Shown here piece by piece: positions 45,669-59,300 of a stretch of 64,000 nt of DNA (position 1 is the stretch's first letter; each line of letters starts with the position of its first letter). A program made the position numbers and the translations under genes. Source of the stretch: Limnomonas spitsbergensis (lineage: Eukaryota; Chlorophyta; Chlorophyceae; Chlamydomonadales); NCBI GenBank assembly GCA_037349105.1, contig JAYJMM010000004.1, forward strand, positions 5,173,001 through 5,237,000, written 5' to 3'. Under the pieces are notes generated by a model. That model made no database searches. It was not told the DNA's origin and saw only the letters and a list, made by a program, of their open reading frames with translations.

Positions 45669-47385
45669 GGATCAAGCTCGGTGCCGCTGACCAGACACGA
45701 CGACTCGTGAATGTAGAGGCAGTAGTAGGAGGCGGGGGATGCAGCTTGTTTAGGTATTTGAAATTTTGAGTGCAGGCGCCTGAGGCAAGGATGGGGCTGC
45801 CGGTCGAAGCGTCAGGTGGGAGATGATCAGGGGACAGGGCCCGATAAGAGCTTTCCAATTAACGACGCCATTTTACATGATGCCGAGACAGAGGCCGCTG
45901 TGGCGGAGATTGTGACTGTTCGTCGAGTTGGCGAAAGCAAGGGAACTGGGGAGGTGCGTAACACCAGAGTTCTTCCAATTTCTTGCTTCAGTCTGCCGCA
46001 TAGCCGCAGCCAAGGTCAGGCCTCACATGCACCGCATGACAGGAATCTGCCCAGAGTGGCGACCGAATATTACCGCAGGAATAAATATTTTGAATAAATC
46101 GCGCTTAAAGATAGAATATTCCAGCTTCTTCGACGCCAAGAGCCCTAGAGCCTTGACTAGAATACTAGCGCCCTTGGGACCGGCCAGAAGACTGCTTCGC
46201 GTACGAGCAGAAACCCATGTCACATTACCGGCAGAGTCTGTCATGGGCGTTGGCAATCCCGGCCCCCACCTGAACGCGGCCCCTTCTCCCTGCTCTCTTG
46301 TAGGTGGGATCCTGAAATCATGCTCACCCAAGTGTCCAGATGGTGTAACCCCAGCAGGAGATAAGTGGGCTTAAGTCTAGAAGATCACTCCACTGCCCTG
46401 GCAACCCACTACCTGCATGACCCACTGCTACATCAACTGTATCTTCACCCATGGGCCAAAAAGTGCAGGGATTCCTGCTCTGGACACTTTTCTTTCCCGC
46501 GTTCGGATAGATTGTAGACTCACAGGACAAATGTGATTTTTGTACCAGTATGGCAGTATGTGCCCTCCGCGCGACCTGGGTTGTGTGACTCATTCCTCCA
46601 TCATTCGTGGTACAAATTCATGACAGGCATCCAGGAGACCGTACAGGTCGGGACAGCTGATAGAACTTATGACACCTATTTCAGATTAAATAGACCTTAG
46701 GCACTGAAAGTGCATCATGCCAATGGACTGAAGGACTTCAAGTACGGTATGGTACAGTGGAACAGCATAAGCCAATGATGGAAATTTCAGCAAGGTGAAG
46801 GAATTTAAGGAATGTCGTTTCACTGTACAGGAATGCAGGACCGCCAGTACAGTGCACAAACGGTAGCATATTATCACCAACTAAATTTCAAATGATAGAT
46901 CTTGGAGCATTAGAACCAACAACATGTTCTTTCATCGCAGCGCACGGGCTCTTCCATAAGCCCATAAACAACATCAGTTTTATCGCCACCTCCCTAACAT
47001 TCTGATACATCACAGCAAGTGTGCCCTTCACAGCAAGCAAACGTGGATCATACAACCAGGTCTGTAACAGGCTGTTTCGGTGACCGTGCGGAAATGGACG
47101 CCTACCCGATAAAAGGAATCCAGCATAGGGTCGACATCCCATCATAGTGGGGAGAGCCCCCCACACACTCCCCCCCCGCACACACTATGAAGTGATGGGA
47201 GGCTCGCCTCTGTTCGAATGCCCCATGCCCCCCTGTCCCTGCTGCTCATGCCACAGTCACAAAGGCCAGCGCTACCGCTTAGTTCTCTTCTGCCGCAGGC
47301 ATCACTTAAGGCAAGAAAGTTGACCTCAGCCCTTCGCGGATACCTAGCTGCGTTACGCAGGCATGCCTGAACAGGACTGCCCCCT
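45669..47385. other. Intergenic region between the F-box/WD40 and ABC1 kinase genes
   Basis: Both flanking genes are on the minus strand. The region must hold the 3' end of the kinase gene and the promoter of the F-box/WD40 gene. A plus-strand frame at 45816-46097 (with DAETEAAVAEIVTVRRVGES) is open but unrecognised and not supported as a gene. Nothing else seen. Confidence 0.5.
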
Positions 47386-50300
47386 TCACTTGCCCCCACT
47401 GCTGTCTTGGCGGTTCGTCTTATTTGGACTCTCCACATTAGCTCTAGACGAAGCGGAGGCCGTGGTAGCGATGTTCTGAGCCACATCTGAACCAGCCTCC
47501 CCACCCAATGGATGTCCTGCTCCTACGAACACTGTCGTGGATCTCCCCCCACAGGCCCCCGCTCCTGCTGCTGCTGTTGAACCTGGGCCCCAATGGCCCT
47601 CCTGAGAGGCCTCGGTACACGACACGTTGCTGCTACTTCGAGGAGTTCCTTTCAGCTCAGGAAACGCCCCAGGGGCATGCGAGGGGGTCCCACCCCCGCC
47701 CCCACCCCTGCCAGGTGTGGACGGGCCTGCAGATCCGCCCCGTAGCAGATCGTCATCCCGGCCCGACCCCAGCTCCGGAATGCTCAGCACCGAGCCGCCC
47801 CCGATGCTGAGGGAGCTCCGTAGTATATTCCCCGCTCCCAGCCTGCCGCCAAGCCGCCCGCTGCTGCCGACGTCCCCGCCGGACCCTATCCCTGGGCTGG
47901 AGGAGCAGTTGCGGGTGAGAGAGGAGCCGATGCCACCCAGGGAGGAACCCCGGACACCTTCCAGGGAGCTTCTGCCTCCCAGTTCGGCAATGGTCTGCAG
48001 GGCCAGGGGCCGCCACATCAGCGAGGAGGAGACGTCCACACCCAGGCTTGACATAATGCCCTGAGACAGCAGCAGAAGCAACACTCAGTGCAACATCAAA
48101 GAACGAACAAATTCAAATTCGGATCGCAGCTACGCCAGTCAGGGTCCATTGAGTTGGAATTCATGTATGCACTTTATTATGAAACAAGCTTGATATCGGG
48201 GATTCAAAGAGAAGCTGTCGGGGTGTCACTGCCTCTCTTATCCGCTGCAAGGTGACCACAGGACCACACTGACAATCACGAACACATTATATCAGGAGGG
48301 GTGATATCAAGGTCACGAAATAATCTGCAGGGTTGCAAAACCTGGGGCTTGGCTATCTCACCCTCAGCAACGTGACCACCCGGACGACCATGAACAGGTC
48401 CTGTGGAAGTGTTGGCACCTTGGCAGATCTGGGTGAAGATGCAAACGAGCATGGGTCAGTATATATTACAAGCAATGCAGCACATAGTTTGAATAATCAT
48501 GCCCCTTAGTGGGTACAGGATAGATAAGGCTAGCCCCTGAGGGTTCAAGCAGACGTGGCGCTGGGTGTGCCCTGGGTGGGATGAGCAGGGGCAGGGGCAG
48601 GGGGGGGGCTGGAGAGGGTCAAGGATTGGCTCTGAGCTGCAGGCCCCAAGCAGATTCCTGCAAGATGCTGCCGGGTAAAAAGGGAGCTCAAACGGAGGGA
48701 GGGAGGACATTGCCGAAGAGGGAGGTCTCCAGGCAGCAAGCCATGTGTAGGGTCAAGTGCTTCCGGGTTGCCATACTTAAATACCCGGCCCCAACCCATA
48801 CTCCCTAAGGGTCATCCATCCTGTATGGGGTTTGGGGGATCAGGCACAAGCTTGGCAGACCAGTCCTGAGGAGGGGCGAAAGACGTGGCAAGAGGCGGCA
48901 AACTCAAAATATTGATGCCTAGGACAATGGAGTGGTGGGAGAGGTAGACAGCTCATCCTTACAACATCAGCAATGGGCTCAGAGGCTCAACGTGAACAAC
49001 AGTCTGTCAAAAGCTGCAACTGGGGTGCGGCTAGGGACGTTATGCCTGGGGTTGAGGGTTTAGGGTGGAGCTGCGCTGCCTCTACACAGCTACCCCCAAC
49101 TCTCCCAAAACATAGAAATATGCAAGAGGTGTCCTCCTAACCGTAATCTGTTCACCCCAAACCAGGTTATCTGTAAAAGCTGGCCTTTGGCGCAGCCCCC
49201 GAGTGACGAGTGTGCCCTGAAAACTGTTGAGGTGTCCCAGGCTGTGCATTCTGGCAGCAGTTGCCGAGTTTGTCCCTGCCTCTATTTGCGTTCTGAACAT
49301 GCTGGGTGATGGTGTTGCTTTGTTGGTTGAATGTTGGGAGGTGCTGGTGATGTGTGTGCTGTGTGTGTTGCTTGTGCGGTGGGGCTGTAGGTGTTGTACA
49401 TGTAGGGTATACGTGCTTGTGCGCGTGTGCCTAGTTAATTCTGATCGGCTGTGAATGTCAGCTGTGTCACCATGTCTGCCGAGCACTTGCTTTTACGGTC
49501 CAGCGAGGCATCACATTTATTGCATGGCACGTGCATGTGAACCGGTACGAGGACAAAATGAAGTGGGATGTTATCCTGTGTGGGGACACTTGTTGCGTAG
49601 CAGGAAATTATGCCCACATGGTCTGTGACATGATCTTAGGCGTGAACTGTCAATAAGAATGTGCATGCTGTGTTCATGGAACTCTTTCAGTGCGCTTGCT
49701 GCATGTTATGGGAGGCGCATTGCAGGCTGCGGCACTGGCCTGCATCTGCCAGGATTCCTGGTTTGTCCACCAGCTGTGCATAGCACCCGTCACTTTGTCA
49801 ACAACTGTCATCAGACTTCATTTGCTGCATGTGCAAGCTGGGTGCCAGAAGTGATTACTCCAAACAAAGGGGCGTGCGCAAAGAACGAACCTTTCAACCT
49901 TGCCAGGCACATTGGCGGTTGCGAACCGGTTTCCCAGTGAAACCAACTGAAAACCCAAACCCTATCCCTCTGTGTTTCTTTCAGTCACTCGGGTATTTCC
50001 CCCTTGGCCCCTGAGCTCCCCCCCCAGGATGTGAATCACCTCCATCCTTCATTTGCGTTTGGGTCCATGGGGCTCTCGTGCGCCTCCTTGAAGTCCATTC
50101 GGGTGTCAAACAAGATGTAGCCAGAAATGGCCTGAGGGGGCAACATGCAACGGGCAGGGAGGGGCAGCAGGCAAGGTGGGGCAGTGGTCTGATGGGGCAA
50201 CATGCGACGGGCAGGGAGGGGCAGCAGGCAAGGTGGGGAAATGGCCTGATGGGGCAACATGCAACGGGCAGGGAGGGGCAGCAGGCAAGGTGGGGAAATG

Positions 50301-53300
50301 GCCTGATGGGGCAACATGCAACGGGCAGGGAGGGGCAGCAGGCAAGGTGGAAAAATGGCCCGAGGAGGCAACATGCAACGGGCAGGGAGGGGCAGCAGGC
50401 AAGGTGGGGGAATTGCCTGGGGGGGCAACATGCAACGGGCAGGGAGGGGCAGCAGGCAAGGTGGGGCTATGGCCTGATGGGGTAACATGCAACGGGTGGG
50501 GTGAGGAAGAAAGCAAGGTGGGGCTATGGCCTGATGGGGCAACATGCTAGTCGGGCAAGATGGGACGAGGTGTGGCAACCAGCAGCAAGGTGCATGAAAG
50601 GATGCCTGCATGAGACATCTACAAACCAGGTGAGTGTTGTAGTAGTTACATGACTGGCTTAGGGGGGCAACGGAGCTCTCTATTGCGTCATGTATCCATG
50701 TGGGTCTTTGGGTTGAGGGGGCGGAATCTGCACATGCCATTGCCCCCCACCCCCAACTTTCTTCAGCCAGGTGTAGATCTGACAGAGCAAGAGTTTCTGC
50801 TGAAAAGTATCACCTTGAACTCTGGCGAGCAGTTCTCCACCACCAGGCCAATGTCCCCCATGACCTCGACCACCAGGTTGTCGTCCCGCGAGGCCAGGGC
50901 CGACACCAAGAGGGCGCAGCGCAGGCGAGCGGCATCGGTCAACTTCTTGACCTGGACGGATGACAGGGACGGCGTGAGCGGGGAAAAAAGGGGGGGGAGT
51001 GTGAAGAGACAGCGGGGGAAGGTCGGGAAGGGGTAAGAGGGAGTGTGGAGAGCCATCAGGAGGGGAGGGGATTGAATAACCACCTTCATTGCTGTACTTT
51101 TGTAGCATGAAATAGGATCTTTTTGTTGACAAGGGTTCAGCTGAACTCTTAGCCTGCGGGTTAAGCCTGCGGGTTAAGCCTGTAGGATAAGCTTGAAGGT
51201 TTCATACAACATCAACCCTCAACCTAAGGGTAAAGAACAGCACAGGCTCCTCTGCTCCTCGTCAGCATGAGGCCCTGAGAGCCCTGCACGTCACACTTGT
51301 CTGCTTGCCCGCCAGTTTGTGCCTGTGCCAGCATTCAGACATCCTCCAACTTGCGTCCAGTTGCACATACCATCTGCCCGCCTTTCTAAATATGGGTCTC
51401 TCACAAACAAGCAAAGCTTAATCCCTAGCCCTGCGTCAAAACCTTCAACCCGTAACCCTCAGCACCAAGCCCTGAGCACCCAGCCTGCCAGTCCCCACCT
51501 GCCCGAAGTCAAGGAGGGCCAATTTGATTTGCTCATCGTACCCCTCCTCCTGAATATCCTCCGTGGTATCTGTACCTGCAACAGGAGCAGAAGCAGCAGA
51601 AGCAGCTGGAGATTAAGGCTGGTGCAGCTGAAGCTGCGCGTCCATCCCCCCAACTAGCCTCTTTCAATGCGGCCAGGCAGTGTGGGCAGGAAGAGCAGAG
51701 CAAGCAAAATTTAACGCTATAAAGCTCGCTATAAAACCGCTATAAAACCGCTATAAAACGAGGATACACGCTGAATACAGAGAATGCTAAGAAAGGCAGA
51801 CATGAAGAGGTTAGAGAGCAGGGTTTAGGGTTTAGGGTGTCAGTTCAGTTCAAGGGTTGAGACCTTCACACATCAGGGTTCAGTGTGAATCGTGAATGAA
51901 TTGCGATGGTTGAAACCCTGACCTTGGCTGCTGGGTGTGAAGCAGGCCATCAGATTCCCCGGGTGCGGATCGCTGTGGAACAGCCCGGTGCGGAGGATCA
52001 TCACACCGTACGCCAGCACCTGCGGGAAGCAAGCCAGTAGGGTTGAGTACTTCCTGCTTGTACTACCTGCCCCGTCAACCTGGCCCGTCAGCAACTGCTC
52101 TGTTGGTTGGATGCACAGGTTATTTAGTGGCAGCAACAGGGAGAGAGGAGCGGATTCTCAGGCTTTTAATTCCTAGCTGCAGGCTTGACGATGTCTCGCT
52201 CAGGTGTGAAATCCCACACTTCAGGTTCAAAATCTAGATGCCAGGCTCATTTGCAGGCTTCAGGTCCAAGAGCTTCATGTTTCAGATTTAGCAGCTGCAG
52301 GGGAGTCCAGCTGGCGTAAACTACCACACTTCAGCAAGACATGAGCCATGTGACATACAGTTAGACTAGGGCACACTAGGGTATGTGCATAGAAAACCCT
52401 TAACCTTGCAGAAGCTGCAGGTTGACCAGAGGTGATGGTGTGGGGTTGAGGATTTTTCAAGGTTTAGTAAAGGGAAACCTTTTTCGAAGCCCCTCAGCTG
52501 TTGCTTAACGCGAAAGGCCCTCTCTTCACGCAGGTACCATGCAAGACGTTTGTTTTGCCACTCGGCACATGCTACGATCTAATCCATCCATCTCATCCCA
52601 TGGTCTCCTCTTGATTTCTTACCAGTGCTGAAATGAGGTGCTGCTTGATCTCTAGGTCCATGTCGGCAATGTCCAGGAGGGGCACCCCGCCGACAAACTC
52701 CATTGTCATGAGGCGGGAGGTGGAGAGCTCAGGGAACACCCGAGGGACCACAATCTACATGGGTAGGGGAGGGATCTGAGGCCAGGATTGCAGGTGGAAG
52801 GAATTCAATGATTCCTGTGTCAGGAGTGTGAACATGGTTTCATACATTTGTGGGGAGTATGGGAGTGGGTTCATACCTGTCTCAAAAGTGGAAGCTCCAA
52901 GGAGTGCTCCTCTAGGGCTGTCTTGATGGATTGAGCGCTCTCAGCCTCCCGCAAGAAGTTGAACTCCAACGGGACCTGAGGCAGTCAGGGGTTGAGTGGT
53001 TAGGGTTCGCGGTTCGTTTTTTATTTTTGCCTGAGGGTTTGGGGATTCGTGCCAAGTGCTTGGTTCTAAAGCATTTCAGGGCCATTTGGGCCAAGGGCAA
53101 GGTTGTAAAGCATTTCAGGGTCCTTACAGGTCCCATATCAGCATCCAGAGCCTTTACCTGAAAGCACTTGTGATGAAGAGTCACATTGACACCCACAGCA
53201 ACAGCAGAAGACAGAAAGCCGTGATCCCAACACATTTGACTGGTACCTCACAGGTCCTCAAATCCAAGCTTACTTGATTCAAATTCAAGCTTTCTGAATT

Positions 53301-56300
53301 CAAATTCATTTTTAATTCAAATTCAAATCCAAGCTTTCTTCATTGCAGCACCTGCTCCCAGGGCTCGTCAATGAAGCTGGATGATGCTGGAAAGGTCCAA
53401 GCCCAGGCCGACCACTGCTTGTTTGTGCACACCCACATCAGCTACACTTCAGCTTCATTTGGGCTTTGAACCATGGGGTCTGGTGCAGCACACCCTACTG
53501 CTTAGGCCTCTGCCTGTTGCCTGGCCAAGGTGTGGTCCAATTCCACCCAGTGGTGGCTGCCCGGCCCCCGGCAGCCCCCCAAAGGTGGTCTGGCGTGCAC
53601 TACATGAACAGTGATGTTAATGTGCACCGAGTGGAATCTAAATCCTTCACCCCCTTAATACATACCCCCTTCATCATAATTCATCATCCATTTATGCCCA
53701 ATTATTGCCCAATCTTCTTCCTCATTAACATCCGCATCATGTTGCAGTACCTGCCCGCAGTCCTCGAAAACGGTGCTGGAGAGGTCAACGCCAATCTGAC
53801 ATGTATGCAATGGAACCTGCCCCCCTCACCCCCCCAATCCATTTATAACTCCTCTTTGAAAGTCCAACCCGCAACATGTAGCAGTACCTGCTCGCAGTAC
53901 TCGTACACGACGCTGGAGAGGTCAAAGCCGATGCTAACGTGCAGCGCGTCCAATGCCATGCAGCCGAGCCACATGTTGGCCAGGTCAGCGCGCATCACCC
54001 CTGCCGTGCCGCGGTGCTGCACCTTAATGACTACGGGGAGGCCGCCGTACTCAGCGTGCAGCTTGGCCTGGTGGACCTGTTCACATATTGCAGAGAAGTG
54101 TGAGACTACAGAGGTTTGCTTGGGTGGATCCAGGTCCACTTGAAAGTATTTGTGGCACCCTCTTTTTATGTTGTGGTTCTTTTTACCGGGGTTTTTATTT
54201 TTAATCTGATTAATTTGTTAATTTGATTAATTTGAGGCACTGGTATCCAGGGGCAAGTTGGTGTCAAGTATGTACAATTCCTTCCAGTAGGGTTCCTCAG
54301 GGGGGAAACTAGGGGGGGGGCAGTTTGCCAGTTTCTTTAGTCCATGCAGACAGCTTCTTCACCTGCTGCCGCCACTATCTAACATAATCATTTCGGCATG
54401 TTCTTCTCGCAATATAAACCCACTTTTGTCCCAAAGGTTGAAGACCCCATCTTAACCCCCTATCTTTCTGCGCCACAGCCCCTCTCTCTGTAAGGCTTGC
54501 TCCCAAGGTCCGAGCCATGTCAGCCATCGTTACCTGTGCAATGGTGGCGGATGCCAGCGGGAAGGCGTCCACCTCGCTGAAGAATCCCTGCATCGGCCCA
54601 CCCAGCTCGTGCTCAATGCTTCCCTGGATCTGCGCTCAGAGAGACATGCAGAGGTATGGGGGATGAGAGGAGAGGTGTGAAAGGTGAGGGTGGATGTGTG
54701 AAGGTCCAGGGTGGAAGTATGAATATTAAGGGTTTATGTGCAACATTGAGTGATGTGTGAATGATGAGGATGTAGATGTACAGGTATAAGTTTGAAGGTT
54801 GAGTGTGGATGTGTAAAGGCTGAGTGTAGATGTGAGAAATGGAGTGTGAAGATGTGCAGGTTGAGGGTGGTGTGGAAATTGAGTGGTTTAGAATTTTGAA
54901 TGATAAGGGTTGACATGTGAAAGCTGGGCTTCGAGGATTATAAGTTGAGGGTTGAAGTGTGGCTGAGGGAGGAGGGAGGAGGTGTGGCTGATGAGCCCTA
55001 AAATCCCTGTTTGCTATTGCACGAACCAGAACGAACTATATTTCCATCCCACCTTAGGTAGATGAGGTGGGTTCAGGTGCGGTGGAAAGATAGGATTGAG
55101 GGTTGCATGGTTACCTCTCAACCCTCCACCACCTCACCGTAGGTGGATGAGGTGGTTTAGGTGGGATGGAAAGATAGGATTGAGGGTTGCATGGTTACCT
55201 CTCAACCCTCCACCACCTCACCGTAGGTGGATGAGGTGGTTTAGGTGGGATGGAAAGATAGGGTCGAGGGTTGCATGGTTACCTCTCAACCCTCCACCAC
55301 CTCACCGTAGGTGGATGAGGTGGTTTAGGTGGGATGGAAAGATAGGGTCGAGGGTTGCATGGTTACCTCTCAACCCTCCACCACCTCACCGTAGGTGGAT
55401 GAGGTGGTTTAGGTGGGATGGAAAGATAGGATTGAGGGTTGCATGGTTACCTCTCAACCCTCCACCACCTCACCGTAGGTGGATGAGGTGGTTCAGGTGG
55501 GATGGAAAGATAGGGTCGAGGGTTGCATGGTTACCTCTCAACCCTCCACCACCTCACCGTAGGTGGATGAGGTGGTTTAGGTGCGGTGGAAAGATAGGAT
55601 TGAGGGTTGCATGGTTACCTCTCAACCCTCCACCACCTCACCGTAGGTGGATGAGGTGGTTCAGGTGGGATGGAAAGATAGGATTGAGGGTTGCATGGTT
55701 ACCTCTCAACCCTCCACCACCTCACCGTAGGTGGATGAGGTGGTTTAGGTGGGATGGAAAGATAGGGTCGAGGGTTGCATGGTTACCTCTCAACCCTCCA
55801 CCACCTCACCGTAGGTGGATGAGGTGGTTCAGGTGGGATGGAAAGATAGGATTGAGGGTTGCATGGTTACCTCTCAACCCTCCACCACCTCACCGTAGGT
55901 GGATGAGGTGGTTTAGGTGGGATGGAAAGATAGGGTCGAGGGTTGCATGGTTACCTCTCAACCCTCCACCACCTCACCGTAGGTGGATGAGGTGGTTCAG
56001 GTGGGATGGAAAGATAGGATTGAGGGTTGCATGGTTACCTCTCAACCCTCCACCACCTCACCGTAGGTGGATGAGGTGGTTTAGGTGGGATGGAAAGATA
56101 GGGTCGAGGGTTGCATGGTTACCTCTCAACCCTCCACCACCTCACCGTAGGTGGATGAGGTGGTTCAGGTGGGATGGAAAGATAGGGTCGAGGGTTGCAT
56201 GGTTACCTCTCAACCCTCCACCACCTCACCGTAGGTGGATGAGGTGGTTCAGGTGCGGTGGAAAGATAGGATTGAGGGTTGCATGGTTACCTCTCAACCC

Positions 56301-59300
56301 TCCACCACCTCACCGTAGGTGGATGAGGTGGTTCAGGTGGGATGGAAAGATAGGGTCGAGGGTTGCATGGTTACCTCTCAACCCTCCACCACCTCACCGT
56401 AGGTGGATGAGGTGGTTCAGGTTCGGTGGAAAGATAGGATTGAGGGTTGCATGGTTACCTCTCAACCCTCCACCACCTCACCGTAGGTGGATGAGGTGGT
56501 TCAGGTGCGGTGGAAAGATAGGATTGAGGGTTGCATGGTTACCTCTCAACCCTCCACCACCTCACCGTAGGTGGATGAGGTGGTTCAGGTGGGATGGAAA
56601 GATAGGATTGAGGGTTGCATGGTTACCTCTCAACCCTCCACCACCTCACCGTAGGTGGATGAGGTGGTTTAGGTGGGATGGAAAGATAGGATTGAGGGTT
56701 GCATGGTTACCTCTCAACCCTCCACCACCTCACCGTAGGTGGATGAGGTGGTTCAGGTGCGGTGGAAAGATAGGGTCGAGGGTTGCATGGTTACCTCTCA
56801 ACCCTCCACCACCTCACCGTAGGTGGATGAGGTGGTTCAGGTGGGATGGAAAGATAGGATTGAGGGTTGCATGGTTACCTCTCAACCCTCCACCACCTCA
56901 CCGTAGGTGGATGAGGTGGTTTAGGTGGGATGGAAAGATAGGATTGAGGGTTGCATGGTTACCTCTCAACCCTCCACCACCTCACCGTAGGTGGATGAGG
57001 TGGTTCAGGTGCGGTGGAAAGATAGGGTCGAGGGTTGCATGGTTACCTCTCAACCCTCCACCACCTCACCGTAGGTGGATGAGGTGGTTTAGGTGGGATG
57101 GAAAGATAGGGTCGAGGGTTGCATGGTTACCTCTCAACCCTCCACCACCTCACCGTAGGTGGATGAGGTGGTTCAGGTGGGATGGAAAGATAGGATTGAG
57201 GGTTGCATGGTTACCTCTCAACCCTCCACCACCTCACCGTAGGTGGATGAGGTGGTTTAGGTGGGATGGAAAGATAGGGTCGAGGGTTGCATGGTTACCT
57301 CTCAACCCTCCACCACCTCACCGTAGGTGGATGAGGTGGTTCAGGTGGGATGGAAAGATAGGATTGAGGGTTGCATGGTTACCTCTCAACCCTCCACCAC
57401 CTCACCGTAGGTGGATGAGGTGGTTTAGGTGGGATGGAAAGATAGGGTCGAGGGTTGCATGGTTACCTCTCAACCCTCCACCACCTCACCGTAGGTGGAT
57501 GAGGTGGTTCAGGTGGGATGGAAAGATAGGGTCGAGGGTTGCATGGTTACCTCTCAACCCTCCACCACCTCACCGTAGGTGGATGAGGTGGTTCAGGTGC
57601 GGTGGAAAGATAGGATTGAGGGTTGCATGGTTACCTCTCAACCCTCCACCACCTCACCGTAGGTGGATGAGGTGGTTCAGGTGGGATGGAAAGATAGGGT
57701 CGAGGGTTGCATGGTTACCTCTCAACCCTCCACCACCTCACCGTAGGTGGATGAGGTGGTTCAGGTTCGGTGGAAAGATAGGATTGAGGGTTGCATGGTT
57801 ACCTCTCAACCCTCCACCACCTCACCGTAGGTGGATGAGGTGGTTCAGGTGCGGTGGAAAGATAGGATTGAGGGTTGCATGGTTACCTCTCAACCCTCCA
57901 CCACCTCACCGTAGGTGGATGAGGTGGTTCAGGTGGGATGGAAAGATAGGATTGAGGGTTGCATGGTTACCTCTCAACCCTCCACCACCTCACCGTAGGT
58001 GGATGAGGTGGTTTAGGTGGGATGGAAAGATAGGATTGAGGGTTGCATGGTTACCTCTCAACCCTCCACCACCTCACCGTAGGTGGATGAGGTGGTTCAG
58101 GTGCGGTGGAAAGATAGGGTCGAGGGTTGCATGGTTACCTCTCAACCCTCCACCACCTCACCGTAGGTGGATGAGGTGGTTCAGGTGGGATGGAAAGATA
58201 GGATTGAGGGTTGCATGGTTACCTCTCAACCCTCCACCACCTCACCGTAGGTGGATGAGGTGGTTTAGGTGGGATGGAAAGATAGGATTGAGGGTTGCAT
58301 GGTTACCTCTCAACCCTCCACCACCTCACCGTAGGTGGATGAGGTGGTTCAGGTGCGGTGGAAAGATAGGGTCGAGGGTTGCATGGTTACCTCTCAACCC
58401 TCCACCACCTCACCGTAGGTGGATGAGGTGGTTCAGGTGGGATGGAAAGATAGGATTGAGGGTTGCATGGTTACCTCTCAACCCTCCACCACCTCACCGT
58501 AGGTGGATGAGGTGGTTTAGGTGGGATGGAAAGATAGGATTGAGGGTTGCATGGTTACCTCTCAACCCTCCACCACCTCACCGTAGGTGGATGAGGTGGT
58601 TCAGGTGGGATGGAAAGATAGGGTCGAGGGTTGCATGGTTACCTCTCAACCCTCCACCACCTCACCGTAGGTGGATGAGGTGGTTTAGGTGGGATGGAAA
58701 GATAGGGTCGAGGGTTGCATGGTTACCTCTCAACCCTCCACCACCTCACCGTAGGTGGATGAGGTGGTTTAGGTGGGATGGAAAGATAGGGTCGAGGGTT
58801 GCATGGTTACCTCTCAACCCTCCACCACCTCACCGTAGGTGGATGAGGTGGTTTAGGTGGGATGGAAAGATAGGATTGAGGGTTGCATGGTTACCTCTCA
58901 ACCCTCCACCACCTCACCGTAGGTGGATGAGGTGGTTCAGGTGGGATGGAAAGATAGGGTCGAGGGTTGCATGGTTACCTCTCAACCCTCCACCACCTCA
59001 CCGTAGGTGGATGAGGTGGTTCAGGTGGGATGGAAAGATAGGGTCGAGGGTTGCATGGTTACCTCTCAACCCTCCACCACCTCACCGTAGGTGGATGAGG
59101 TGGTTTAGGTGGGATGGAAAGATAGGATTGAGGGTTGCATGGTTACCTCTCAACCCTCCACCACCTCACCGTAGGTGGATGAGGTGGTTTAGGTGCGGTG
59201 GAAAGATAGGATTGAGGGTTGCATGGTTACCTCTCAACCCTCCACCACCTCACCGTAGGTGGATGAGGTGGTTTAGGTGGGATGGAAAGATAGGATTGAG

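Noticed and set aside
53466..54143. 225-residue plus-strand ORF
   Set aside because: Shadow of the ABC1 kinase exon 53888-54076 and its intron copies on the opposite strand.
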